This document shows, in pieces, positions 54,990 through 62,336 of a stretch of 64,000 nt of DNA. The translations under genes were made by a program, and so were the position numbers. Below the pieces are notes generated by a model, which worked only from the letters and a program-made list of their open reading frames with translations, was not told the origin of the DNA and did no database searches. How positions within the stretch are numbered: the first letter of the stretch is position 1; the number at the start of each line of letters is the position of its first letter. The stretch is taken from the NCBI GenBank assembly GCA_020633555.1, contig JACKDL010000018.1:62001-126000 (forward strand), written 5' to 3'. The DNA is from Myxococcales bacterium. GTDB lineage: Bacteria; Myxococcota_A; Bradymonadia; UBA7976; UBA1532.

Positions 54990-55247
54990 ATGGCAGACGA
55001 TCCCAAGGCCCGTGGTCGCGCGATCTATGAGGGCGCCCGCTACTCGGCCTCGGGCATCGAGATGGCTCTCTCGGTCCTGGTCGGCTACGGCATCGGCTGG
55101 TGGGTGGACGGCAAGTGGGGCACGGACCCATGGGGGATGGTGATCGGCATCGCCTTCGGCTTCGCTGCCGGCGTGCGGTCGCTGTTGCAGGCCGCCCGCC
55201 GCATCGAGCGCGCGAGCGCTGCCGAGGAGGCCGACCGCGATGAATGA
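54990..55247 (+). CDS. AtpZ/ATPase_gene1-like small membrane protein
   Basis: 85 residues with two helices: ASGIEMALSVLVGYGIGWWVDG and PWGMVIGIAFGFAAGVRSLLQA. The GxxxGWWxDxxxGTxPWGxxxGxxxGxxxG pattern is that of the small protein encoded at the start of many ATP synthase clusters, thought to help with magnesium/calcium uptake or c-ring assembly. It overlaps the AtpI gene by 8 nt. Confidence 0.86.
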   Translation: MADDPKARGRAIYEGARYSASGIEMALSVLVGYGIGWWVDGKWGTDPWGMVIGIAFGFAAGVRSLLQAARRIERASAAEEADRDE

Positions 55248-55644
55248 CAAGACCATCCGCTGGGTGGGCCGCCTGACGCTGGTACTGGGTGCCGCCGGGG
55301 CTGCTGGGGCCTGGTTCTGGCGGGGTTGGCCCGCCGTCGGCGGCGTGGCCGTGGGGGCGCTGCTGTTCTACGGCAACCTGCTGGTGCTGCAGGCGTTGGG
55401 GCGCAAACTGCTGCTCGAAGCCGAGGGCCCGAAGCGGGGCACCGTGGGCCTGATGCTGGTCAAGTTTCTCTTGCTAATCGGCGTCATTTTCGCCATTACG
55501 CGCTTCGTCCCGTTGGACGTCCTGGCCTTCATGGGCGGGGTGTCTGCCGGGGTGCTGGCCATCTTGCTGGCCAGCTTGATCGGACCGCCTCAGGTCCAGG
55601 TCGACGAGGACGGGACTGGCGGCGGCGCCGCCGGGATGGAGTAG
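55240..55644 (+). CDS. atpI: ATP synthase protein I
   Basis: 134 residues with four hydrophobic helices (VLGAAGAAGAWFW, GVAVGALLFYGNLLVLQALG, VGLMLVKFLLLIGVIFAIT, LAFMGGVSAGVLAILLASL). The plan matches the ATP-synt_I family that assists c-ring assembly. The ATG at 55240 overlaps the previous gene by 8 nt, and atpB starts 3 nt after the stop. Similarity is weak as in all AtpI proteins; context carries the call. Confidence 0.8.
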   Translation: MNDKTIRWVGRLTLVLGAAGAAGAWFWRGWPAVGGVAVGALLFYGNLLVLQALGRKLLLEAEGPKRGTVGLMLVKFLLLIGVIFAITRFVPLDVLAFMGGVSAGVLAILLASLIGPPQVQVDEDGTGGGAAGME

Positions 55645-55647
55645 TCG

Positions 55648-56433
55648 ATGGGTCCGCACGACACCTGGTTTCACCTGATCCCCGGCGTCCGGAGCGCCGA
55701 GCACAGCCTGGCCCACGCCGTGGGGAACGGCTGGATCGAGGGCTCCGAGACCCACAGCATGGCCCACGTCTTCATGGCGCTGTTCATCCTGGGGCTGCTG
55801 ACCTTCCTGGCGGTGCGGTTCAAGGGCGCCATCGCGAACAGCGGTGACAACGGGGTGATTCCGGCGGACACCCTGAACGCGCGGGGCGTCGTCGAGGTGA
55901 TCACCGACGCCGTGATGGGCTCGATGGTGCCGGTGATGGGCGAGAAGGCCGCCCGGCAGTTCCTGCCGCTCATCGGCGCCCTGGCCTTCTTCATCCTGTT
56001 CTCGAACCTGGCGGGCCTGGTGCCGGGCTTCCTGCCCAGCACCGACACCTGGAACACGACCATGGCCTGTGGCGCGGTGGTGTTCGTCGCCACCCACGTC
56101 TACGGCCTCAAGGTCAACGGGATCGAGCACGTCAAGCACCTCATGGGCCCCATCTGGTGGCTGGCCTGGTTGATGCTCCCCATCGAGATCATCAGCCACA
56201 TCGTGCGTCCGGTGAGCCTGTCGCTGCGCCTCATGGGCAACATGGTGGGCGACCACAAGGTGCTGGGCATCTTCCTGACCATCATCTCGGTGCCCCTGCT
56301 GATCCCCGTGCCCATCATGCTGCTCGGCACCATCGTCTGCATCGTGCAGACCCTGGTGTTCTGCCTGTTGAGCATCGTCTACATCGGCATGGCCATCGAG
56401 GAGCACCACCACGACGAGGCCCACGCCCACTGA
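55648..56433 (+). CDS. atpB: ATP synthase F0 subunit a
   Basis: 261 residues, inner membrane. IEIISHIVRPVSLSLRLMGNMVGDH contains the essential proton-channel Arg, and FFILFSNLAGLVPGFLPSTDTWNTTMACG is the other conserved stretch. A His-rich end (EEHHHDEAHAH) is unusual but seen in some deltaproteobacteria. It forms the half-channels facing the c-ring. The subunit c gene lies 234 nt downstream; that spacer holds an imperfect GC hairpin just after the stop and a purine-rich tract before atpE. Confidence 0.97.
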   Translation: MGPHDTWFHLIPGVRSAEHSLAHAVGNGWIEGSETHSMAHVFMALFILGLLTFLAVRFKGAIANSGDNGVIPADTLNARGVVEVITDAVMGSMVPVMGEKAARQFLPLIGALAFFILFSNLAGLVPGFLPSTDTWNTTMACGAVVFVATHVYGLKVNGIEHVKHLMGPIWWLAWLMLPIEIISHIVRPVSLSLRLMGNMVGDHKVLGIFLTIISVPLLIPVPIMLLGTIVCIVQTLVFCLLSIVYIGMAIEEHHHDEAHAH

Positions 56434-56667
56434 GGGCGGGCCCCGCGCGGCGGGTCCCTGAGCGTCTGGCTCTTTTCAGTTCGTTTTCAACACCCGCGCC
56501 GGCGAACCCCGGCGCACCCGTGACTGCCCGACGGCGACCTCGTGGTCCGTTCGGTGGGATGCCGACCTCGATTTGTGGGTTGGTAGAGAGAGAGTAGAGG
56601 GAGGGCGGCCCCACGTGGGGGCGGCTCGAGCTCGACGGACGGCGTCACACAGCAGAAAGAGGGAAGC

Positions 56668-56961
56668 ATGCGCTTCTTCGCCACCATCCTGTTCGTCCTG
56701 TTCTTCGCCACCCCCGCCTTCGCGGCCGGCCCCAACGACGGCATCCTGGCCTTCTCGGCCGCGCTCGCCATCAGCGTCGCCGCCCTGGGTGGCGCGCTGG
56801 GCCAGGGCAAGGCCGCCGCGGCCGCCCTCGAGGGCATCGCCCGCAACCCCGGCGCCCAGAACAAGATCTTCACCCCGATGATCCTGGCCCTGGCCCTCAT
56901 CGAGTCGCTGGTCATCTACGCGCTCATCATCGCGTTCCAGCTCGCCGGCAAGATCGGCTGA
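56668..56961 (+). CDS. atpE: ATP synthase F0 subunit c with signal-peptide-like N-terminus
   Basis: 97 residues; the ATG has AGAGGGA upstream. The first 20 residues (FFATILFVLFFATPAFAAG) look like a cleavable signal, making the mature protein a normal 77-residue two-helix hairpin. Loop ARNPGAQ is conserved. The ion-binding carboxylate is Glu79 in the second helix. Gln46, Ser80 and Tyr84 are also present, part of the sodium-binding set, while the Thr next to Ser is Leu81. Followed by a strong terminator; the remaining atp genes (F, H, A, G, D, C) are not here. Confidence 0.96.
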   Translation: MRFFATILFVLFFATPAFAAGPNDGILAFSAALAISVAALGGALGQGKAAAAALEGIARNPGAQNKIFTPMILALALIESLVIYALIIAFQLAGKIG

Positions 56962-57021
56962 TCTGGTTCCGGGGCGGGGCCGCAGGCCACGCCCGCTCGC
57001 TCCTTTCCTGGGGCGATGAAG

Positions 57022-57060
57022 AGGCCGCCGCCCTTCGGGGTTGGCGGCCTTTTTGTTTTT
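57022..57060 (+). terminator. Rho-independent terminator of the ATP synthase cluster
   Basis: AGGCCGCC (57022-57029) pairs perfectly with GGCGGCCT (57043-57050) and is followed by a T-rich run to 57060. It lies 60 nt after atpE. Confidence 0.9.
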
Positions 57061-57138
57061 GGGGGTTGGCTTGGCTGCGGTGGGCTGCGGCGGCGGCTCG
57101 GAGCGCTGTTGGCCAGGTGCGCGGTGGTGGTGGGTGTC

Positions 57139-57167
57139 GGGGTGAACCGGCTGGGCCGGTTCACCCC
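57139..57167. other. Perfect 12-bp hairpin in the gap after atpE
   Basis: GGGGTGAACCGG (57139-57150) and CCGGTTCACCCC (57156-57167) are perfectly complementary around a 5-nt loop. No T-run on either side, so a simple terminator is unlikely. It lies just ahead of the larger palindrome. Confidence 0.75.
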
Positions 57168-57180
57168 TTGGGCTGCGGGT

Positions 57181-57312
57181 GGCCACTCGGCCGCGGTCGG
57201 CGGGCAGGCCGGCTCAGGGGCATATCCTCGGCCCTTGGGCGCGGCCGGGCCGCGTCCAAGGGCCTGCGGGCGCCCCATCGCCGGCCTGCCCGCCGCCCGC
57301 TGCGTGGTGGCC
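57181..57312. repeat. Large imperfect palindrome, about 66 nt per arm
   Basis: Three pairs of matching blocks share one centre: 57181-57186 with 57307-57312; 57199-57213 with 57280-57294 (15 of 15); 57230-57246 with 57248-57264 (16 of 17). Spacers between blocks are near-equal on both arms (12 and 12, 16 and 15). No protein-like frame runs through it. With the terminator and hairpin before it, it fills most of the 478-nt gap 56962-57439. It could be a structured RNA, a small mobile-element remnant or a cruciform-type site. Confidence 0.7.
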
Positions 57313-57439
57313 GTTTGAGGGGTGGGAGAGTTTGGGACGTGAGGTTGTTGGCGTCTCGGCGGTGGCGGCCGTCAGCGGTCGCAGCCGTGCGGGGCGACGC
57401 GAGTAGCCCGGGGCGGTGGGGTCGGGCATCCTGCGGGGC

Positions 57440-58924
57440 ATGACCCTTGGGATCCGCGGCACCCTGATCGTTGGCCTGGCTGGGCTGCTGTTTGCGGCCG
57501 GCGCCATCGCGGCGTGGGTGGTGATCACGCTCACGGCCGACGAGACGCTGAAGCAGGTGGAGCGGCAGCTCGAGCGGCGGGCCGACGACCTGGCGGCGCT
57601 GGCCCAGGGGCAGACCGGCGCGGCGGCGCTGGGGCAGTGGCTGGAGGCGCAGCGGGACGCCGAGTTGGTTCAGGCGGCGGTCTTCGACGGCAGCTTGCAG
57701 CCCGTGGCGGGTCAAGGGCGGGCTTCCGAGATCGCGGGTGTGGGGGACGCGCTGCAGGGCAAGCCGGGGCCTGGGCTGCGGGTGCTGCGCGAGGACGAGC
57801 ACCCGCGGGGGGCTGGGCTGGACTACCGGGTGGCGCGGCGGATCACCTGGCAGGGGGGGCGGGCGGCGCTGGGTCTGGTCTTCAGCCTGGATCCGGTGCG
57901 GCGCGGGGTGGCTGACCGGCAGGCCCTGGTGCTGTGGTCGCTGGCCTTCGATGTGCTGGCGTTGCTGCTGTTCGGCGTCTACCTGGCCACGCGCACGCTG
58001 GTGCGGCCCGTGCAGGCTCTGACGGCGGCCACGCAGGCCATCGCCGCAGGGCAGGGGGGGGCCGAAAGGGTGCCCAGCCTGGCGGGCCCCAAGGAGTTGC
58101 AAGGGCTGGCCGACGCGTTCCGGATCATGATCGAGCGGCTGGCGGCCCAGCGTGCGGAGCTGCAGGCCACCATCGGCGCGCTCGAGGCCGCACGGGATGA
58201 CCTGGTGCGCAGCGAGAAGCTGGCGACGGTGGGCCGCCTGGCGGCCGGGGTGGCGCACGAGGTGGGCAACCCGCTGTCGGCCGTCGTGGGCTACCTGGAC
58301 TACCTGCAGGCGGGGAAGGGCAGCGAGGAGTTGCGCGCCGAGCTGTTCCAGCGGACGCGGAAGGAACTGGAGCGGATCCGCACCACGGTGCGGCTGCTGC
58401 TGGACTTCTCGCGGCCCGCGCCCGACCAGCCCGTGGCCGTCCGGCTGCAGGAGGTGGTGCGCTCGGCGGCAGAGCTGTCGGGCTACCACGAGGCGCTGCG
58501 GCACGTGACCATCGAGGTCCAGGGCGACGCGCCGCCCGTACAGGCGGATCCGGCGCGGCTGCGGCAGGTCTTCGTGAACCTGCTGCTGAACGCGGGCCAG
58601 GCCCAGGGCGGGCAGGGCACCGTCCACGTGGCGCTGGGCGCCGCGGAAGGCCAAGTCTGGGCCCGGGTCGTCGATCAGGGGCCTGGGGTGCCGGCCGCGG
58701 TGGCCGCCGAGCTGTTCGAGCCGTTCTTCACCACCCGCGAACAGGGCACGGGGCTCGGCCTGGCCATCAGCCTGCGCATCGTGGAGGCGGCGGGCGGCAC
58801 GCTGCGGCTCTTGCCCTCGGGCGAGGGGCAGGGGGCGGTGTTCGAGGTGCGGCTACCGGGCGCACCGGCCGAGCGCTCAGAACAGGACGGGGCGCCCGGT
58901 GAGCTGCCCGACGAGGGCGTATAG
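57440..58924 (+). CDS. Membrane sensor histidine kinase
   Basis: 494 residues from the ATG at 57440 (an in-frame GTG at 57416 is also possible). Order: TM helix about 8-30, a periplasmic sensor region of about 130 residues, TM helix near 160-182, HAMP, HisKA with the phospho-His in AAGVAHEVGNPLSAVVGYLDYL, and HATPase (NLLLNAGQAQG, VVDQGPGVP, EPFFTTREQGTGLGLAIS). The HEVGNPL form is common in NtrB/PilS-like kinases. No regulator gene is adjacent. The last 48 nt overlap, tail to tail, with the prepilin peptidase gene on the other strand. Confidence 0.92.
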   Translation: MTLGIRGTLIVGLAGLLFAAGAIAAWVVITLTADETLKQVERQLERRADDLAALAQGQTGAAALGQWLEAQRDAELVQAAVFDGSLQPVAGQGRASEIAGVGDALQGKPGPGLRVLREDEHPRGAGLDYRVARRITWQGGRAALGLVFSLDPVRRGVADRQALVLWSLAFDVLALLLFGVYLATRTLVRPVQALTAATQAIAAGQGGAERVPSLAGPKELQGLADAFRIMIERLAAQRAELQATIGALEAARDDLVRSEKLATVGRLAAGVAHEVGNPLSAVVGYLDYLQAGKGSEELRAELFQRTRKELERIRTTVRLLLDFSRPAPDQPVAVRLQEVVRSAAELSGYHEALRHVTIEVQGDAPPVQADPARLRQVFVNLLLNAGQAQGGQGTVHVALGAAEGQVWARVVDQGPGVPAAVAAELFEPFFTTREQGTGLGLAISLRIVEAAGGTLRLLPSGEGQGAVFEVRLPGAPAERSEQDGAPGELPDEGV

Positions 58925-59791
58925 CCACTCGGTGCCGAAGAACAGGGCCTCCAACGCGCCCAGGGCCAGGAAGGGCCCGAAGGGGATGGCCGTGCGCACG
59001 GGCTGGTCGGCGTACAGGTCGCTCTCGCCGAAGCGCTCATCCAGCTCGGTGGTGGTCATCACGAAGATGGACTTGCCCGTGGTGAGCAGCGCCAGCCGGT
59101 CCAGGGCGGTGGCCAGCAGGGCCTGCGCCGCGCCCGTGAGCAGCACGAAGGGCAGGGCCTGCCAGCCCAGGAAGGCGCCGATGGCGGCCAGCAGCTTGGC
59201 GTCGCCCAGGCCCATGGCCTCGCGGCGGTAGATGGCCCAGCCGATGGCCCACACCAGCAGGATGAAGCCGCCGCCCGCCACCGCGCCGATGACGCTGGAG
59301 ACGCCGTGCACGCTGGGCAGCGCCACGCCGCCCACCACGCCAATGCCGATCAGCGGGTAGGTGATCTCGTCCGGCAGCCAGGTGTGCTCCAGGTCGATGA
59401 AAGTGAGCACGATGAGCCCGTAGACCAGCGGGTTCAGCCAGAGCCAGGTCAGCCCGCCCACGATGAAGGTCTGGTAGTCCAGGGGCATGACCGCGGCGTT
59501 CCACACCGCCAGGATCATCAGGCCGCTGGCGAGCTCGATCAGCATGTAGCGGGGGCTGTAGCCGGCCTTGCACGCCCGGCAGCGGCCGCGGAGCACCAGG
59601 TAGCTGACGATGGGCAGGTTGTCGTACCAGCGCACCGGGGCGCCGCAGGCGCCGCAGCGGGAGCCGGGGCGCACGAGCGACAGGCCGAAGGGCATGCGGT
59701 AGATGGCCACGTTCAGGAAGCTGCCGAAGACGGCGCCCCACCAGAACGCGAAGGCCTGAAAGGCCAGGGCCAGCCAGGCCATCTTGTCCAT
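58877..59791 (-). CDS. pilD: Type IV prepilin peptidase / N-methyltransferase
   Basis: 304 residues, inner membrane with about eight helices. Two CxxC pairs (Cys46/49 and Cys71/74) form the zinc motif of full-length PilD enzymes. The catalytic aspartates are Asp133 in TFIDLEHTWLPDEIT and Asp197 in GLGDAKL. It cleaves and methylates type IV pilins and type II secretion pseudopilins. No other pilus gene is in the window. The C-terminal insert between the last helices (DRLALLTTGKSIFVMTTTELDERF) is longer than in Pseudomonas PilD. One nt separates it from the GT39 gene upstream. Confidence 0.96.
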   Translation of the reverse strand: MDKMAWLALAFQAFAFWWGAVFGSFLNVAIYRMPFGLSLVRPGSRCGACGAPVRWYDNLPIVSYLVLRGRCRACKAGYSPRYMLIELASGLMILAVWNAAVMPLDYQTFIVGGLTWLWLNPLVYGLIVLTFIDLEHTWLPDEITYPLIGIGVVGGVALPSVHGVSSVIGAVAGGGFILLVWAIGWAIYRREAMGLGDAKLLAAIGAFLGWQALPFVLLTGAAQALLATALDRLALLTTGKSIFVMTTTELDERFGESDLYADQPVRTAIPFGPFLALGALEALFFGTEWLYALVGQLTGRPVLF

Positions 59792-59792
59792 C

Positions 59793-62246
59793 TCAGCGCA
59801 CCTTCACCTTGCCGACCTTGGCGCGGTTCTCCTTGTCCTGGTCGCCCTTGCTGATCTTCATGCGCGTGTTGCCGCGGTACAGGCCCAGGTAGAAGGTGTA
59901 CCAGCCGCTGGTGATGGTGCGCTTCACCACCACCTGGTGCTCGTCGTGGATGATGTCGCCGGGGGCCCAGTCGCTGGTGCCGTACAGGCCCTCGACGGGG
60001 TCGTGGTCGCCGTGGATGCGCTGGCCCGGCGCGTCGATGTGCACGAAGACCTTCCAGTCGCCGCTGATGGGCTTCAGCGCCTTCCAGTAAAGGTGGATCG
60101 ACGCGGGCGAGCCGGGCCGCGGCTGGGCCGGGTCCATGCGCCAGCCCACGAGCTGGATCTGATCTTCGAAGACGTGGTCGGTGTGCTGGGTGCCCGGCGG
60201 CAGCTCCTTCACCAGGGCCCGCTTGATGGGGTTGCGGTCCTCCTCACCCGCCGCGAGCTGGTTCGACACCAGCAGGAACCGCTGGCTGCGGTCGTCCAGC
60301 ACCGGCAAGGTGCGGTCGGTGGCCTTGCGGAACTCCCCGTTGATGCGGGCGAGCTGCTTGCGGGGCACGATGGCGAAGAAGCGGCCGTCCTCCTTCGACT
60401 TGTCGGCGAAGGCCTTGCGATCCAGCACCTCGCGGCCCTTGGCGTAGAAGCTCTCCTGGTCGCCAGCCACCTTGTATGCGAACAGAGGCTCGTCGCCCTT
60501 GGCGTGGGCCTCGTAGGCCTCGACCAGGCCCTTCTGGCTGAAGTTGCGGGTCATCATGGGGGCTGCGACCCCGTTCAAAAAGCCGCCCCAGGCCGCCACA
60601 AGGCCCACCAGCAGGCTGACCCGGCCCCGGCGGGTGTCGAGCAGGCCCACCAGGCGCTCGGTCCAGCGGTCGAGCTGCCCGTTGGCGTCGCCGGCGAGGC
60701 GCCGCCGGCGCAGGTTCCACACCCCCCACACCGCAAGGTGGATGGCCACCAGCAGCACCAGGGCGATGAGGAAGATGCGCGCGTCGGGCAGCATGCGGCC
60801 CCAGAAGCGCTGGGCCACCAGCCGTTCCAGCCAGTCGGGCTTGCGCAGGAGCACCGCCGCGGCGCCGCCCAGGCCCGCCAGCAGGCTCACCCAGGTGCGC
60901 GAGGGCTCCAGGGTGAACAGCCGGATGGGGGTGGTGGGGTAGAACAGCCAGCGCACGGCGGGGCGGACCCAGCGCACCAGGCCGCCCTGGAAGAGGATCA
61001 GCACCCCCAGCAGCCCCATGTTGAGCACGCGGGCGATGGGCCAGCCCGGCAGCTTGGCCGGGAAGGCGTCCACCTCCTCGCCCACCAGCAGATCGGCCAG
61101 GGCGCGGGTCTCGTGCTTCAGGTTGCTGTCGAGCAGGGCCAGGGTGATCACCGCCACCAGCGCCAGCAGCGGCTGGGGTGGCTCACGCAGGGCGCGGGCG
61201 AAGTAGATGCCCACCGCCACGGCCACGGCGGGCGTCGCCATGAAGGCGCCCCACTGCCCGAAGCCCTGCCCCAGGGCGGGGGCCATGAAGCCGACGGCGA
61301 ACAGGGTGGCCAGCACGGGCGCCGCGGGGGCCGCCTGGGGGGCTTCGCCGGGCACCTGCGGCCGCCACAGCAGGTCGGCCAGGGCCAGCGGGAAGAACGC
61401 GCCCAGGGGGAACAGGCCGAAGCCGAGCTGGTGGACGAACGCGTTGAAGAAGGGCCGCTTCGCCGCCTGCGCGGCCTCGAGGCCATCGGCCCACAGCAGC
61501 AGGGCGCGCCAGTCACCGTCCTCGGGCAGGTGAGCCAGGGACCGCCACCAGCCCAAGGCCACCAACACGGCGGCCAGGCCGACCGCGGCGGGTGGACACA
61601 CCACCCGCCAGTCCTCGTCCCGCTGCCGCTTGGCCAGGGCCGCCGCCACGGCCGCTGCGCCCGTGACCGCCAGCCCCGGCAGCCCCTCGATCAGCCCGCT
61701 GGCCGCGACGCCCAGCCAGGCGCCCCAGCGCCAGGCCGGCCCCGCCTGCGTCCGTGTGGCCAGGCCCACGAAGGCCAGGCCCGTGAGCCCCACGACCCCC
61801 AGACCCACGCCCCCGCCCAGCAGCAGCCGGCTGTGGAAGACGAACAGGGGCATGGCCAGCAGCGCCAGCGCACTCAGCCAGCCGGCCAGCCGGCCGAACA
61901 GCGGACGGACCACCCGAAAGGCCAACAGGACCGTCAACAGGCCCAGCAGGATGCCCGGCAGGCGAAGCCCCAGCTCGGTGACCCCGAACACGGCCGTGGA
62001 GGCCATCACCGGCCACCACCCGAAGGCCAGCTCGGGCACGTACATGCCGCCTCGAGGGCCCGGGCGCTCCACGGTCAGCCAGTAGCCGGCCTCGCGCATG
62101 TGCTCGACCACCTGGGCGCGATCGGCCTCCCACGGCTCCCAGATGCCGGTCCACGGGGTCAGCAGCCCCAGGGCCAGCAGGGCCAGCAGCCCCACGCCGA
62201 TCAGGTCGCGGCGGGCGGTGGCGGCGTCCGGGGCGGGCTGAGTCAT
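59793..62246 (-). CDS. GT39-type (PMT/ArnT-like) membrane glycosyltransferase with C-terminal beta-sandwich
   Basis: 817 residues. About 12 helices fill residues 15-560. The first outside loop carries WEPWEADRAQ, the acidic pair of the PMT/ArnT family that takes sugar from a polyprenyl-phosphate donor. The C-terminal 200 residues are soluble and periplasmic, ending in a beta-sandwich-like region (PASIHLYWKALKPISGDWKVFVHID, then SGWYTFYLGLYRG) recurrent in bacterial GT39-like proteins. The acceptor may be protein or lipid. It is cotranscribed with pilD, so pilin glycosylation is a possibility, not more. Confidence 0.85.
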   Translation of the reverse strand: MTQPAPDAATARRDLIGVGLLALLALGLLTPWTGIWEPWEADRAQVVEHMREAGYWLTVERPGPRGGMYVPELAFGWWPVMASTAVFGVTELGLRLPGILLGLLTVLLAFRVVRPLFGRLAGWLSALALLAMPLFVFHSRLLLGGGVGLGVVGLTGLAFVGLATRTQAGPAWRWGAWLGVAASGLIEGLPGLAVTGAAAVAAALAKRQRDEDWRVVCPPAAVGLAAVLVALGWWRSLAHLPEDGDWRALLLWADGLEAAQAAKRPFFNAFVHQLGFGLFPLGAFFPLALADLLWRPQVPGEAPQAAPAAPVLATLFAVGFMAPALGQGFGQWGAFMATPAVAVAVGIYFARALREPPQPLLALVAVITLALLDSNLKHETRALADLLVGEEVDAFPAKLPGWPIARVLNMGLLGVLILFQGGLVRWVRPAVRWLFYPTTPIRLFTLEPSRTWVSLLAGLGGAAAVLLRKPDWLERLVAQRFWGRMLPDARIFLIALVLLVAIHLAVWGVWNLRRRRLAGDANGQLDRWTERLVGLLDTRRGRVSLLVGLVAAWGGFLNGVAAPMMTRNFSQKGLVEAYEAHAKGDEPLFAYKVAGDQESFYAKGREVLDRKAFADKSKEDGRFFAIVPRKQLARINGEFRKATDRTLPVLDDRSQRFLLVSNQLAAGEEDRNPIKRALVKELPPGTQHTDHVFEDQIQLVGWRMDPAQPRPGSPASIHLYWKALKPISGDWKVFVHIDAPGQRIHGDHDPVEGLYGTSDWAPGDIIHDEHQVVVKRTITSGWYTFYLGLYRGNTRMKISKGDQDKENRAKVGKVKVR

Positions 62247-62336
62247 CGGCGTCCTCGCGGGGTGTGGGCGGCGCGCAGGGTAGCCAGCCGCGGGGCAGCG
62301 CGCCAGCCGGTCGGCGGGCAGGTCAGGGTCAGCGGG

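Noticed and set aside
56434..56667. Terminator between atpB and atpE
   Set aside because: The GC hairpin after atpB has a mismatch and the nearest T-run is about 10 nt away; it may be an mRNA stability or attenuation element, but was not supported enough to list.
62308..62322. Second copy of part of the 57.2-kb palindrome (15-nt match)
   Set aside because: Matches of this length are expected by chance in DNA this GC-rich, and the flanks do not match.
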